A DNA stretch of 60,000 bases from Symbiodinium natans (lineage: Eukaryota; Sar; Dinophyceae; Suessiales; Symbiodiniaceae). The DNA is taken from NCBI GenBank assembly GCA_905221605.1, contig CAJNDS010002002.1, positions 560,001 to 620,000 of the forward strand, given 5' to 3'. Shown in pieces: positions 51,048 to 60,000 of this stretch. Within the stretch, counting starts at the first letter, position 1; each line of letters starts with the position of its first letter. Position numbers and translations under genes: made by a program. Under the pieces are notes generated by a model. The model did not search any database, was not told where the DNA came from, and was given only the letters and a program-made list of their open reading frames with translations.

Positions 51048-51925
51048 GTGTTTCGCCAGTTCGTTGTTGAGCGCCTGCTGTCTTGGCTAAAGACTAAAGG
51101 GCGCAAGAGCAGCGAAGCCAGGCTGCTGTCTAAAGAGACCAAGCGCTGGCGTGCGGTCCTAGAGCCGCAACAAGTGCTCAGAACAGCTGGGTCGAAGCGT
51201 CGGCAGAAGAAGCATTGTGCTCCTTGCGAAATGTCCCCACAAATGTGCACGTTTGCTTGCGTGTGCGACCGGGAATACGTCCTCCAGCTGTCTTCTGAGC
51301 TCCCCGTTCTCCTCCAACAAAAACGAACATGTTTCGAGACAAACTTCTGCAGCTGCAGGGGTCGGGCCTCCACCAGGTGTTGCAGGACGATCTCTTGGAT
51401 CCTCACGTTCACCGGAGGCTCGAAAGCAAGGCCCTACGGCACCACTGGGCTCCACACCGAAATTTGCAATGGATCTGGTAGAGCTCATCGCAAACAGCCT
51501 GGAAGCCCGGCACGCTATCGATGCAGAAGGCCGTATTCAAGGCTACAACAGTACTCACAACCAACAACAACTTCAACCTCGAACCAAAGAGCCTTATCAG
51601 ACTTATCACTTCTGTATTTCGCGACCATGCAGCTGCGAAAGCGACGAGAGTTTTGCATTTCGCAAACACGATGCTCAGAAGCGACGACAACTCTGCACTA
51701 GAGCCTTGGCAGGAAGCACTTCGGCAAATGACAAGACGAAAACCCACCCGTCTTTCGGTTGTGCGATTGGATACATCGCGTTCTCGTGGAACACTCAGGG
51801 AACATATTGTCAAGCTCTGCACCTTGACATTGAAGACATTGGCAAGGCAGGTATGTTTAAGCGACAGACGAACACGTTCATAGTTTTCGAGCAAACTCAA
51901 ACATCGCAATCCCCAGGCAATTTCG
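51048..51925 (+). CDS. Unassigned coding-like stretches
   Basis: The plus-strand ORF at 51521-51883 has a convincingly protein-like sequence (LEPKSLIRLITSVFRDHAAA, REHIVKLCTLTLKTLARQ). It is preceded by another frame from 51048 with LLSKETKRWRAVLEPQQVL. On the minus strand the segment FLLEENGELRRQLEDVFP (51285-51340) looks like a coiled coil, so the strand is not certain. No family was recognised. A long T run lies at 50996-51016. Confidence 0.3.
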
Positions 51926-52421
51926 CGGAGTAGAATCTTACATCCATGCCTCTCGCCTCGCCATTGGCCATTGGATACATAGCCACGTCATGGAACAAGA
52001 TATTACTTTTCCAAATATACTCCCTGTTCGCCTGGCCAACTGACACATGTAGCCTTTGGCAAGCCACGGTTTTGGAAATTACACATCTGAATTCCAATCC
52101 ACCCATTTTCAATTTGCGAACACATGCTTTGCAAGCTCAAGGTACCATTGCCTCGGCAAGGAACGCTTGCGGCACTGCAAGGAACAAAATGTTAAATCCA
52201 GCCCCAACCACCTTGCCGTTGGATACCTAGCCTTGGCAAGGAATGCTTGGGGACATGATACACGTAACATCCATTCCTCTTACGCCTTGCGAATTGACAG
52301 ACCGCATTTTGAAAGAACACTTCCGGTAACAGAATCAATCCACCCCCCTTGCATTTTTCCCCCGTGTTATTTGATTTTGCTTTTACTCACCTCTGGCTTT
52401 TGCTTTTGCCCCTATCGTTGG

Positions 52422-53090
52422 CTACCTTCTGTTTTTCGCTATTGCCTTTGCTGAAAGGAAACGCATGACTGAAGCGCAGGAGGAGCTACGACGACCAATG
52501 GGAGTGATGGATGCACGGACGATGACGATGAAAATGGCCATCGCGATCACGGGCACAGCCACAGCAGAACGGTCACATGCCGCGCGGGACACAGATTGAG
52601 CAAGGTCACGCTCCACGCAAAAAACTGAACCGTTTGAGCCAATACCCCAAGCCTTCTTGAGGTCTTCCAAGCTTTGGCTGCCCTGAAGCGACCATGCGGG
52701 GATTAGACAAAAGCGCATGGTGACCCGAGCCTGGATGGAGGTAATCGAGGTAGTAGGCATAACCTGCTGCACCCAAACCGGCCTAGATTGAACAATCGCC
52801 CTCGGATTGTGAACAGTGGCGGTGGACGTTGCAATTTCAGGTCTGGTGTGGAAATACATGTGCGGAGGTTTTTTGTCTGATTCAGGCCTGGAAGCCTCGC
52901 GTGCTGCTGTTGTGAGTTTTTCTTCGATATGGGTGGCTGCGCAACTGGCAATCCCTGGAAGTGCATACATGGGACCCGAATTTTGAGTCAGCTCGCTGCA
53001 AATCAGCTCGCACATCACCGATCTTTCCCCACAGCTAGTAAGGCCAAGATGCGGCAGCAGGGTGGAGTGCTCCATCAACAGCCTCAACAA
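52422..53090 (-). CDS. Unassigned ORF with one hydrophobic segment
   Basis: This is a single open frame of 222 codons. It has a hydrophobic stretch VAVPVIAMAIFIVIVRASI near residues 178-196, preceded by a cysteine-containing region. There is no recognisable domain. Plus-strand exon-like sequence starts just to the right. Confidence 0.25.
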   Translation of the reverse strand: MLRLLMEHSTLLPHLGLTSCGERSVMCELICSELTQNSGPMYALPGIASCAATHIEEKLTTAAREASRPESDKKPPHMYFHTRPEIATSTATVHNPRAIVQSRPVWVQQVMPTTSITSIQARVTMRFCLIPAWSLQGSQSLEDLKKAWGIGSNGSVFCVERDLAQSVSRAACDRSAVAVPVIAMAIFIVIVRASITPIGRRSSSCASVMRFLSAKAIAKNRR

Positions 53091-53525
53091 AACCGGGAAG
53101 CTTGCGAAGCATGCGAAGGGCTATCCCAGTCGCTACACACTGGCGACTGGAGTCCTCCGTTTCCACGCCGCTTCGAGACAAGTCCTGGCCAGCGGTACTT
53201 CGACAGCAAGCACCTTTTGCGCCCTAATGTAACCTACATAAATAGGTTATACACATACAGAACACCATTGACGTCCTCCGCCTCTTGCACGGATTCTGCC
53301 ACCTGAATTGCTGTTACTCGAGTATTTGGGCAGCGCACTAGCAACCGTCAGTTGCTCTCAGGATATGAAGCGGCAGACTTCATGCCCTTAGAGTATCGTT
53401 CGTTCTACGCGCGATTCAAGCTCGATTCTGTGACCTGGCTACTTGTTGCGCCGTCTAAAGAAGAGTACATGGAGCGGGCTCTCGGCAGAGGCAGACCTGA
53501 GTGTACTTATGCTGGGTGCCTTTAG
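53080..53525 (+). CDS. Unassigned exon-like pair
   Basis: The plus strand reads KLAKHAKGYPSRYTLATGVL near 53095-53155. After a gap it reads GYEAADFMPLEYRSFYARFK and TWLLVAPSKEEYMERALGRG (53360-53490). The two are in different frames and could be exons around an intron at roughly 53220-53320. The family is unknown. Confidence 0.3.
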
Positions 53526-53529
53526 TTAA

Positions 53530-54720
53530 GACCGGTGCGAAGGCCATAACCTATGGTGGATACATTCGTCAAAACACAGCCCAAGCCTCCGCAAGATGTC
53601 TTTCCTTTCTGGCCTCTGGGCCGCCATGCTACGCCGGAAACCAAGAAGCTAAAGACTCCACTTCAAGAAAGGAACCTTTGCCGCCAGCTTCTTGCGCTGA
53701 CTTCTTGACCTTGGAAAAGGCTATGATACGGGCAAAGAGATGTCGAACAATGACAGACTCAGAGGACACGTGCACCCAGGGATGTTGAAAGCTGAATAAG
53801 GCTGGGTGAAGGCAGTTCAGGCTGCGCAGCCCTTTCAGTACTACCCAACAGGGTTGACGCGCGGCTGAACTTCTACTCCCCCACCCACACACACACTATG
53901 AGAACACGCAGGTCTGAGCTGGGCGCAACTGTGGTCGCGAGGCCTGCATGCAACACTTCCAAACAGTCTGCGCTCCTCCGGAACACAACACATTCGAAAC
54001 AGATGCAACCCCGAACAACTCCCCGACCTCCGCCATTTGCGCAAAGAGGGAAGAAGTAAAGACCCGAGCCCATGCTACGGTCAGGGAAAGCTGCAGGGCA
54101 GGCGGGACAGGTAATGGGAGGGTGCAAACACAGACTGAAATAGGAGAAAACCAGAATAGACTGAATTGAGACAAGGAAGGCGGAACGGTAACGGGGCAGT
54201 AGCTGGAAAGTGGAAACAGCCTGGAGAAAATAGGTAGGGGTTGGAGCCAGTCAGTGAGCAAGACCAATATACAAACGACTCTGCATCAGTGGTGGCGCCG
54301 AAATCTGCAACATAAGCAAGGTGCAACACAAAAAGAAAGCAACCACATTGGGAAAGCCTGAGCACATGCAGACAGTATATGCGCCATTCAGGAATTCATT
54401 GAAGGTGTCAGGCATACATGCACGGCAAGGCCATTATCGCATCAAGAAGACACCCGACAAACACAAGGAAGCAGTGAGAAGACGCACGACACAAAGCAGG
54501 CACCAATATTTGAGCAGCGACCTGTACTGAGCACAAGTTAAAACGCTGTTCTGAAGCTTATCTCAGGCCGTTTCACTCTGTCCCTGGCCATGGTGCGGCA
54601 TGAACTCCGTTTCCAATTAACTGTATGTTCCTTCTTCGTCGGGCTCTCGATCTGCTGACCCCAGGTTGAAGCGAGGCGCGGCGCGTTCCAAATCACATGC
54701 TATGAGTGAATTCGGGAAAA
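53530..54720. other. Stretch without a recognised gene
   Basis: Short antisense ORF pairs only. A CA run lies near 53885-53897. Confidence 0.4.
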
Positions 54721-54728
54721 TGTGAGAC

Positions 54729-55271
54729 TCATGCCTCTGCTGCCAAAACCTGTGTGAAGTCTCCCTGCGGCGCTCCGCGCTTCGCACCCCCACGCTGCCA
54801 GCGCAGCTGCGCGGCCTTCTCAAGATGACGGGTCGTGTAAGATATGTCTGTCGAGGAGAGCCCGCTACCAACCCTATGCCAGGCACGCACCGATTGATGG
54901 TAGTGGCTATCAACGGAGGAAGTCCAAGGCCAGACCGAGACAAGTTGGGAAAGAAAGGAGCTGGCTCCCGGTCGAATCGGGACCTGGAAGTCTTGGCAGC
55001 GGACCAGTAAGAAGCCGGAGGGAAAGCGCGGGCAAAACGGCAGTGCGCCGAATTGGGCATGGCCTTGACTCTCACAGACCCACAGGCCCTGACCTTCACC
55101 CAGCTTTCCCGTACGCCTGCTTGCATCTTCACAGGCTGGCAGTGAACCGTCCAGTCTGGAACAAGCTAGTGGGGCGATTGGATAACACTCCGTCATTTGA
55201 TGAGAGAAGCTGTCACAATCCTGCACTGCAGCAAGAGCCAGGCGCCGCTCGGTAGAAAGCCTCGCCCTCAC
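54729..55271 (-). CDS. Unassigned exon-like ORF
   Basis: The minus-strand ORF starts MRARLSTERRLALAAVQDCD and ends with RHLEKAAQLRWQRGGAKRG up to a stop at 54729. Both ends look coding, while the middle resembles intron read-through. No family was recognised. Confidence 0.25.
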   Translation of the reverse strand: MRARLSTERRLALAAVQDCDSFSHQMTECYPIAPLACSRLDGSLPACEDASRRTGKLGEGQGLWVCESQGHAQFGALPFCPRFPSGFLLVRCQDFQVPIRPGASSFLSQLVSVWPWTSSVDSHYHQSVRAWHRVGSGLSSTDISYTTRHLEKAAQLRWQRGGAKRGAPQGDFTQVLAAEA

Positions 55272-55279
55272 ACTGGCCC

Positions 55280-55975
55280 TTTTTTGCAGTACTAGCGACG
55301 ATCAGTGAGACATACGCGCATCGCGGGGAGGCGGTTTTGCGATCACTCCATATCCCTTAACTCCTGTGTCTTCGCCTTCCTCAAATTGCCGGGGCTGAGT
55401 CTGATTGCACAGCCGGCTTCTACAAATCAAGCTCCTACGGTCTATGGCTTATAGCAACGGCAAGGTGGGACAAGTAGAAGTCCGCACATCCGTTGTGCCT
55501 GGACGCTGAGACGTTGCCGATGTAACAGCTGGCAAAGGGCACTGTGGCAGTATCGAGTGATTTGAATATTCAAGACAGACGTCGACATGTCCAAGTCGTC
55601 CGAGCATCGCAGAGAGGGCTAAGCCATCGACGCCTGAAGGTCGCGCCCCGCAACACCCCACGAGCCGCGCAGCGACGCACGCTGAAACCCCGAAAGCCCT
55701 GCAAACTTCCGCACCGAAGTGAAGGCAGGCATGCAAGCCATGCTCCGACCTCTGCATTGCTCTGCATTGCTCTGCGTTTCTCTGCATGACTGCCGCCGCC
55801 GCGACCCGCAACTCGTCCGCTCCGCTCATCAAAACCATCCAAGGAATCAAGCAAGACAAGAACATCTGATCGCACAAGCTCTCCGTTTTTTAGCCGAGGA
55901 TCCGAAAAGTCGGACTAGGTGACTAGACCACTTGGGGTGAGACTGAGGGCGGGAGGATTCGGTAGGATCAAGTTG
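55280..55975. other. Stretch without a recognised gene
   Basis: This is intergenic or 3' flank of the voltage-sensor gene. A CTCTGCATTG phrase is repeated three times near 55750-55785. Confidence 0.4.
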
Positions 55976-55979
55976 CAGA

Positions 55980-56851
55980 TCACACCATCTTGCTCTGCAG
56001 CTCCACATCGCGCGGAGATGGGTTTGCCGGGTGGCAGAGGTCGTTGCGCACATCCCGGTCCCGATCGGGCGGGTCCCGAGAGGGCTTGAGGCCGTCGAAG
56101 CGGATGTCGACACAGCCGCGTTGCATCTGCTGTACCTTGTGGACTGCCGCCGCAGCTGCGAAGACACGACAGGGCTGCAAAAGGAAGCGAAGGAAAAGAA
56201 GCCACAAATCTGCTTCCTCGGCCTCTTCTCGCATCACCGATGCTCTTCTGAGGTGCATCACCGCCCATGCCAGCACCGTTAGTGTGAGCAGGACAGCGTC
56301 AAAGAGGCACCACCAGTCACGCGTGAAGGACAAGCCCCTAACGAATATGTTGGATACGACTTCTGCAAAGAGCGCGAATGTAACCAGACTCCAGCAGGCA
56401 CTTTGCCAGGTCCCGCCCTCGAGGATATCATGCCAGCCCTTCGTGTCGCCTTCCAAGGCAAAATCATTCAACCCTGGGACTCCCCGGGCTCCCCTCCTAA
56501 TGCACTGAAGGTAAAGGAATATAACTGAATGTACTCTGCACAGTACTGGTGCCTACAAGTACTGTAAGTACTGAATGTGTTGGGAGTGCCCTCCGGAAGA
56601 TTATTTCTTTCCCTGAGATCGGCGCCTGATTTCCAGACATCCACGAGCGTGGAGAGGAAAGCGGCCGCCGCCAGCAGTGAGCAAAGGAGGCAGTAGATGA
56701 AGTAAGGCCGTTGGAGGCGCAGCAGCAAGATCTTGTGTCTGAGCTGCTCTGTCCAGTGAACGCTCGCCCCTGCCTCCAAGTCGCATGGCTCCAGAGGGTA
56801 GGTTTGCATCGTTTCGCTCTCCCATTGCGTGGAGCCTTCATCCGAGCCCAT
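55980..56851 (-). CDS. Four-TM voltage-sensor-like membrane protein, two exons
   Basis: The fold is that of the S1-S4 domain of voltage-gated channels and related proteins, placed in a membrane. Exon 1 (56590-56851) reads from MGSDEG to LPEG and holds a TM segment PYFIYCLLCSLLAAAAFLST (S1). Exon 2 (55980-56473) begins LNDFALEGDTKGWHDILE and holds WSLVTFALFAEVVSNIFV (S2, with an acidic residue), DWWCLFDAVLLTLTVLAW (S3, with the W..LFD signature) and LFLRFLLQPCRVFAAAAAVH (S4-like, but with few regularly spaced Arg). The intron 56474-56589 is GC-AG and keeps the frame. The C-terminus is short and charged. With only one domain and a weak S4 it may be a sensor-only protein, a diverged channel, or part of a longer gene. 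A Met at 56869 is also possible. Confidence 0.62.
56474..56589 (-). other. GC-AG intron of the voltage-sensor gene
   Basis: On the minus strand the exon ends CCGGAGG, the intron starts GCACTCCC and ends AGTCCCAG, and the next exon starts GGTTGAATG. Splicing restores a continuous frame. Confidence 0.6.
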
Positions 56852-57045
56852 GGCAAAAAAAAACAACAAAGTGCTTTGCCAGGTGACGGGAGGCTGTACA
56901 GCTCGTGGTGCTTGTTCTACCGGTTTAAGCTAGCTGCTGTGCTAACTACTGTTTATAGTCGGGCACTGCCTCGCTCATCCCTCGAAATACATGGCCTGCT
57001 CCAGTTGCAACTTCGCAACCACTTTCGATATGCAGACATCCGCTC

Positions 57046-57426
57046 TCAGCTTGAACACGCATCCAATTGCACTAGGCGGCGCGGAAACATCTGTAACATC
57101 TGACCGAAGCAAAGGGAAAGTTCGCCGAAGTCAGGGGGCCTTGCTTCTCTTCCTTTTCTCCCCCGCCGGTGTCGGGGTGTCAGGCGTGAGATCTCACAGC
57201 ACTGCTGTGAATTACGAATTGGCACACCAGAGTCTGCCTTCCTCGCTATTTCGAGACTGGATTCCGACTGCGCGCGTAAACTCTGCTGTGGAGCCTGACC
57301 ATCTGAAGTCTCTCGATCCTGCTCATGCCTGCTCGGCTCGCCTCCTTGGAGTCCTTGGGGCATGAGGCTCAGAACAAAGAGAGCAGCTCCCAGAGCAACT
57401 AGCAAGTTTCCAGTGCAAAGGCACAA
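57046..57426 (-). CDS. Unassigned ORF with an N-terminal membrane segment
   Basis: The ORF has 126 codons with a hydrophobic N-terminus NLLVALGAALFVLSLMP (residues 7-23), either a signal anchor or a C-terminal exon of an upstream gene. A polar, basic remainder follows (PRHRRGRKGREA). It may be its own small protein or the last exon of something transcribed from the right. Confidence 0.3.
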   Translation of the reverse strand: MCLCTGNLLVALGAALFVLSLMPQGLQGGEPSRHEQDRETSDGQAPQQSLRAQSESSLEIARKADSGVPIRNSQQCCEISRLTPRHRRGRKGREARPPDFGELSLCFGQMLQMFPRRLVQLDACSS

Positions 57427-57429
57427 AAG

Positions 57430-57900
57430 AAATTAGCTGCGAGGCGAGGTGCTCGTGAGCTTGGAAGGAGGAGCTCGAGGGCTTGCGGCCAAGTCCCGGC
57501 CTCTCAGCAGCTGTCTTTATGGGGACCGTGAGCATGATTGTGCGCTCGGTGCCCTGAGCATCTCACAAGGGTGGCGCCACCCCACGGGCACGAAGCACCG
57601 GAGAAGCCAAGCTGGGGCAGAGGCCAAGCAAGGGCAGTTACAGAAAGCAATTGCCAAAAAGCCAACCCTTGCCAACCACATGAAGTAGCCTGACTCATCG
57701 ACTCATCGGCGCTGTAGGATGACAGGATGTGACATGAACAAACAATCCGCTGTCTTCCTCCGTGCAAAACGAGGCCTCGGCTCCGAATCCTGGCGCAGGT
57801 TGGGGGGGGGTCTCAGTCTCACTTCGCGTTTCAACTGAAGCTGTTCTCCACTCAGAACAGTAGCTCTTGGGTGGAAGTCTGCCAGTCTACCACCCAAGTA
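57430..57900. other. Stretch without a recognised gene
   Basis: Nothing recognisable. A G run lies at 57801-57809. Confidence 0.35.
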
Positions 57901-57974
57901 CTACTGTTCGCGCCTGGGACCGCAGCCGCGGGGACGTGTCGGGTCTGTCGCCTCGTGCTGCCGGTGATCCTCTG

Positions 57975-58050
57975 AAGCTTGGAGCGAAGCTTGGAGCGAA
58001 GCTTGGAGCGAAGCTTGTGTGTGGAGCTTGTGTGTGTGGAGCTTCCAGTG
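57975..58050 (+). repeat. GAGCGAAGCTTG tandem repeat
   Basis: Four near-perfect 12-base units are followed by two variant units with GTGTGT. On the minus strand an open frame reads them as repeats of LQAS. Confidence 0.8.
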
Positions 58051-58226
58051 GTTCTTGGCTTTGGACACTTTCATACCACTTCGTGCTCTGCTCTCCGGGG
58101 GAGGGGCAGGCGGGGGGGGGGGCGCCATAAGAACCTCATCAGCAAGAAGGCTCGACCCAGACCATGACAGACCCGGATACCATGTCCACTCTCCTCGGCT
58201 CATGGGCCGGAGCCGGCCCTGAGAGA

Positions 58227-58266
58227 AAGGCAGAGAAAGGCAGAGAAAGGCAGAGAAAGGCAGAGC
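58227..58266 (+). repeat. GCAGAGAAAG tandem repeat
   Basis: Four perfect 10-base units. Confidence 0.85.
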
Positions 58267-58479
58267 AAGTGGCCGTCGCTTGTGACTCTGTTCTAAGCCT
58301 GGCCCTGCCGCCCCGCCTTCTGCACGTTGGCTGCCACCTTGCATGGCACTGGAATCAGCATGTGAGAAATATACTACCAAAACGACAGAAGCAGCCTGGC
58401 AAAAGGCAGTTGCCAAAAGAAAAAGAGCACACGGAAATAAAGAAAAGAGGCTCTTACAAGGCACGGCATGTGCTGCGCA

Positions 58480-59665
58480 AGGTCCGAGCCCGCGGCCCTC
58501 GAGGCGAAGGTGAGCGTGGAGTAGCTCTCGTTGGCGTCCGCGGCGTCTGGAGAAACCTGCGCCTCGGCCGGAGGAGAGAAACGGACAGAGAGAGAGAGAG
58601 AGAGAGAGAGCAGAGAAAGACAGAGCAACAGAGAGAGAGGGAGAGAGAGAGAGGCGGTTTCGTGAGATGGCAGTGAGAGTGATCAAATGGTCACAGCATG
58701 CACAGGCGAAAGTGATAGGGCCAAGGCAAAGAGGAAGGTCTTGCATCCCGGACCCCCCAAAGCATCTTGCAGAAGGTACCTCAGAGCTCTCCGAGACATG
58801 CGCACAGGCACGGTCGCTGTTGCGGTCGCGGCCCGAGCCCTGCTTGGCGCGCCGGGTCCCGGGCGTAAGCTTGGAGTTTCTGAAAGGTATGTGCCCCTCG
58901 GCTACACAAAGAGTTCGGAATAGAATCAGACGAGAAATCGGAAGATATCTTCGAGAACAATCAGAGAAAATGCCAGCCCCCGCTGCTGGGCGCGGGTCGT
59001 TTCCGCTGGAGTCGCCCAAGGCGTACAGAACGTCGGAGAGCGCCGACAGCGATCGGTTGATGCAGTTGGCCTGGCGTGTCAGTCAGAGCTGCGCAGGAGC
59101 TGGAGTCGAAGGTGGGAGTTGGTAACAGTGTCTGGAGCCTCCTTCATCTGCACGCCCTCAGCCTGCGACACCTTCGTGCGCTCGCTGCCAGCCAGGTCCA
59201 CCTTCAAGGAGCGGAAGCTTTGTCACCCGCACAGAGTCCAAAAAAACCCTCAAAGCTTCTGGGGCAGCTTCTCAGGCCACGGCGATGTGCAACACGCCAG
59301 GGCCACGACGGCCCTCCTTGCAGGCACAGGACACCAGCTGGAGCGCGACGCCGAACTACTTTCTCTTGCCTCGTCGGCGCCGGCGGATCCTGAGAGCTTC
59401 TCACGTCGGAAACGCTTCTCCCAATTCAAAGGACAGAAGGAGCATCACCCGCTCGAACATGCACACCGGGGCCGCCGCTGGCACTCAAGGAGAGCACACA
59501 GTGCGAACGAGAGGACCTCCAGAGCACGCTCCCCAAAAAAGGCCCCCCGCCGTCTGCACCTCTCAAGAGTATGATATGTTGTCCGAAAGTGTTCTTTCTG
59601 GAAAACGTTGAGCGCGCTGGCCGCTCATTCAAGGCAGTGCTGGCCACGTGGCGCTGGCGCCTGAG
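58480..59665 (-). CDS. Kinesin motor domain, C-terminal half, seven exons
   Basis: Kinesins hydrolyse ATP to move on microtubules. Exons on the minus strand are: A (end at 59622) QRHVASTALNER; B (59463-59516) SSRSHCVLSLSASG, switch I; C (59139-59217) SLKVDLAGSER, switch II, and TKVSQAEGVQMKE; D (59016-59070) NCINRSLSALSDVLYAL, relay helix; E (58865-58901) AEGHIPFRNSKLT; F (58728-58779) YLLQDALGGPGCKTFLF; G (from 58562) AQVSPDAADANESYSTLTF ending ASRA near 58480. All key motifs are present and every junction keeps the frame. The P-loop part lies beyond 60000. The start of exon A and the downstream stalk or tail were not resolved. The subfamily cannot be set from this part. Confidence 0.9.
58563..58727 (-). 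other. Kinesin intron, GC-AG, with a GA microsatellite
   Basis: Donor CTCTTT|GCCTTG, acceptor GGCCGAG|GCGCAG. Joining gives TFLF-AQVSP. A GA run at about 58585-58655 (plus strand) lies inside it. Confidence 0.8.
58780..58864 (-). other. Kinesin intron, GC-AG
   Basis: Donor AAGCTTAC|GCCCGG, acceptor TCTGAG|GTACCT. Joining gives NSKLT-YLLQD. Confidence 0.8.
58902..59015 (-). other. Kinesin intron, GC-AG
   Basis: Donor GCCTTGG|GCGACT, acceptor GTGTAG|CCGAGG. Joining gives YAL-AEGHIP. Confidence 0.8.
59071..59138 (-). other. Kinesin intron, GC-AG
   Basis: Donor AAGGAG|GCTCC, acceptor CGCCAG|GCCAAC. Joining gives KE-ANCIN. Confidence 0.8.
59218..59462 (-). other. Kinesin intron, GC-AG (donor less certain)
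   Basis: The acceptor ACAAAG|CTTCCG is fixed by a stop just upstream. A GC donor at GGTGT|GCATG keeps the frame. Other donors in this stretch are possible. Confidence 0.5.
59517..59621 (-). other. Kinesin intron, GC-AG
   Basis: Donor GAGCG|GCCAGC, acceptor CTGGAG|GTCCTC. Joining gives NER-SSRSH. Confidence 0.75.
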
Positions 59666-59669
59666 ACGA

Positions 59670-60000
59670 AGCAGGCAAACGCAGCTTAAGGCACGGGGAA
59701 AGGAAACCAACACACTAAAATCAAAAGCGAAAAGAAACATCGAGGCAGGGACCCTATCCGCTGCAATGCCTGCTCGACGTCACTTGACCTGAAATAAAAA
59801 CCGCGTCTGTCACATCGCGCGCTTTTCTTGCTGTGTTCTCACAGCCAAAGGGAAGTGCCTTTCACGCCCGCGCATCACATCTTGTCACCTTGCCCTCCCG
59901 CTTTTGGCACACCGGGTCTCTTGCTCGCGCACTGCCCAGGACTTCAAGCCCGGAACTCGCATGGAGCCGAAGGGCGAAGGCCTTGGGAAGGGGACGTGCT
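59670..60000. other. Right edge, kinesin upstream region not resolved
   Basis: This stretch must hold upstream intron and possibly exon sequence of the kinesin gene, but no further motor motif (such as the P-loop) was recognised before the window ends. Confidence 0.4.

Noticed and set aside
57901-59019. 372-codon minus-strand ORF as one exon
   Set aside because: It reads through at least three kinesin introns. Only short parts (such as HIPFRNSKLT) are coding in that frame.

Overview
The window reads as nuclear DNA of a dinoflagellate, probably Symbiodiniaceae-like. The reasons are: a kinesin gene and a voltage-sensor gene whose introns, where junctions can be resolved, are GC-AG; very low gene density; piled-up retroelements of kinds usual in dinoflagellates; degenerate TTTAGGG-like interstitial repeats; and GC-rich codon use in the recognisable ORFs. 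No rRNA, tRNA or complete dinoflagellate spliced-leader copy was recognised. The genus is an inference.

Layout. 1-5.6 kb is gene-poor and holds small repeats. 5.6-27.3 kb is a nest of retroelements, nearly all on the minus strand. It contains (i) a Ty1/copia element at 6428-12730 with paired 177-bp LTRs (TG...CA), a 5-bp target duplication and a candidate primer site, with broken frames and LINE pieces inserted in its leader; (ii) several fragments of one LINE family that has an RT, a C-x-C...GDH...C zinc motif and a restriction-like endonuclease (RLE), with a RING finger at the N-terminus of at least one copy; and (iii) at 16145-22370 a structurally complete tyrosine-recombinase (YR) retrotransposon with split direct repeats A1-ORFs-B1-A2-B2 that are identical copy to copy. 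The YR element encodes a small two-TM protein, a gag-like protein, RT-RNase H, a tyrosine recombinase and a C5-cytosine-methyltransferase-like domain. It sits inside one of the LINEs, between the RT and the zinc/RLE part. This is the most interesting system in the window.

27.3-40.5 kb is mostly non-coding, with a small copia remnant, some unassigned coding-like stretches, microsatellites, degenerate telomere-like tracts, clusters of a CTTCCGCGG motif, and a cluster of short perfect-stem hairpins (GGGACAGTACAGCAC arms) at 37.1-37.6 kb. 40.5-42.9 kb is an AT-rich, frame-broken minus-strand fragment of a protein-primed-type family B DNA polymerase like those of Polinton/adintovirus-class elements. 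A second AT-rich coding scrap lies at 44.1-44.4 kb.

44.9-60 kb looks like host gene territory: a J-domain (HPDKN) exon pair, several unassigned exon-like stretches, a four-TM voltage-sensor-like protein (55980-56851, minus) and the C-terminal half of a kinesin motor domain (58.5-59.7 kb, minus) in seven exons. The upstream part of the motor, including the P-loop, would lie beyond the right edge.

The retroelement proteins form the usual kits: RT-RNase H makes DNA, and integrase, YR or RLE inserts it. The methyltransferase on the YR element could modify element or host DNA, which is an inference. The host genes show no functional link to one another.
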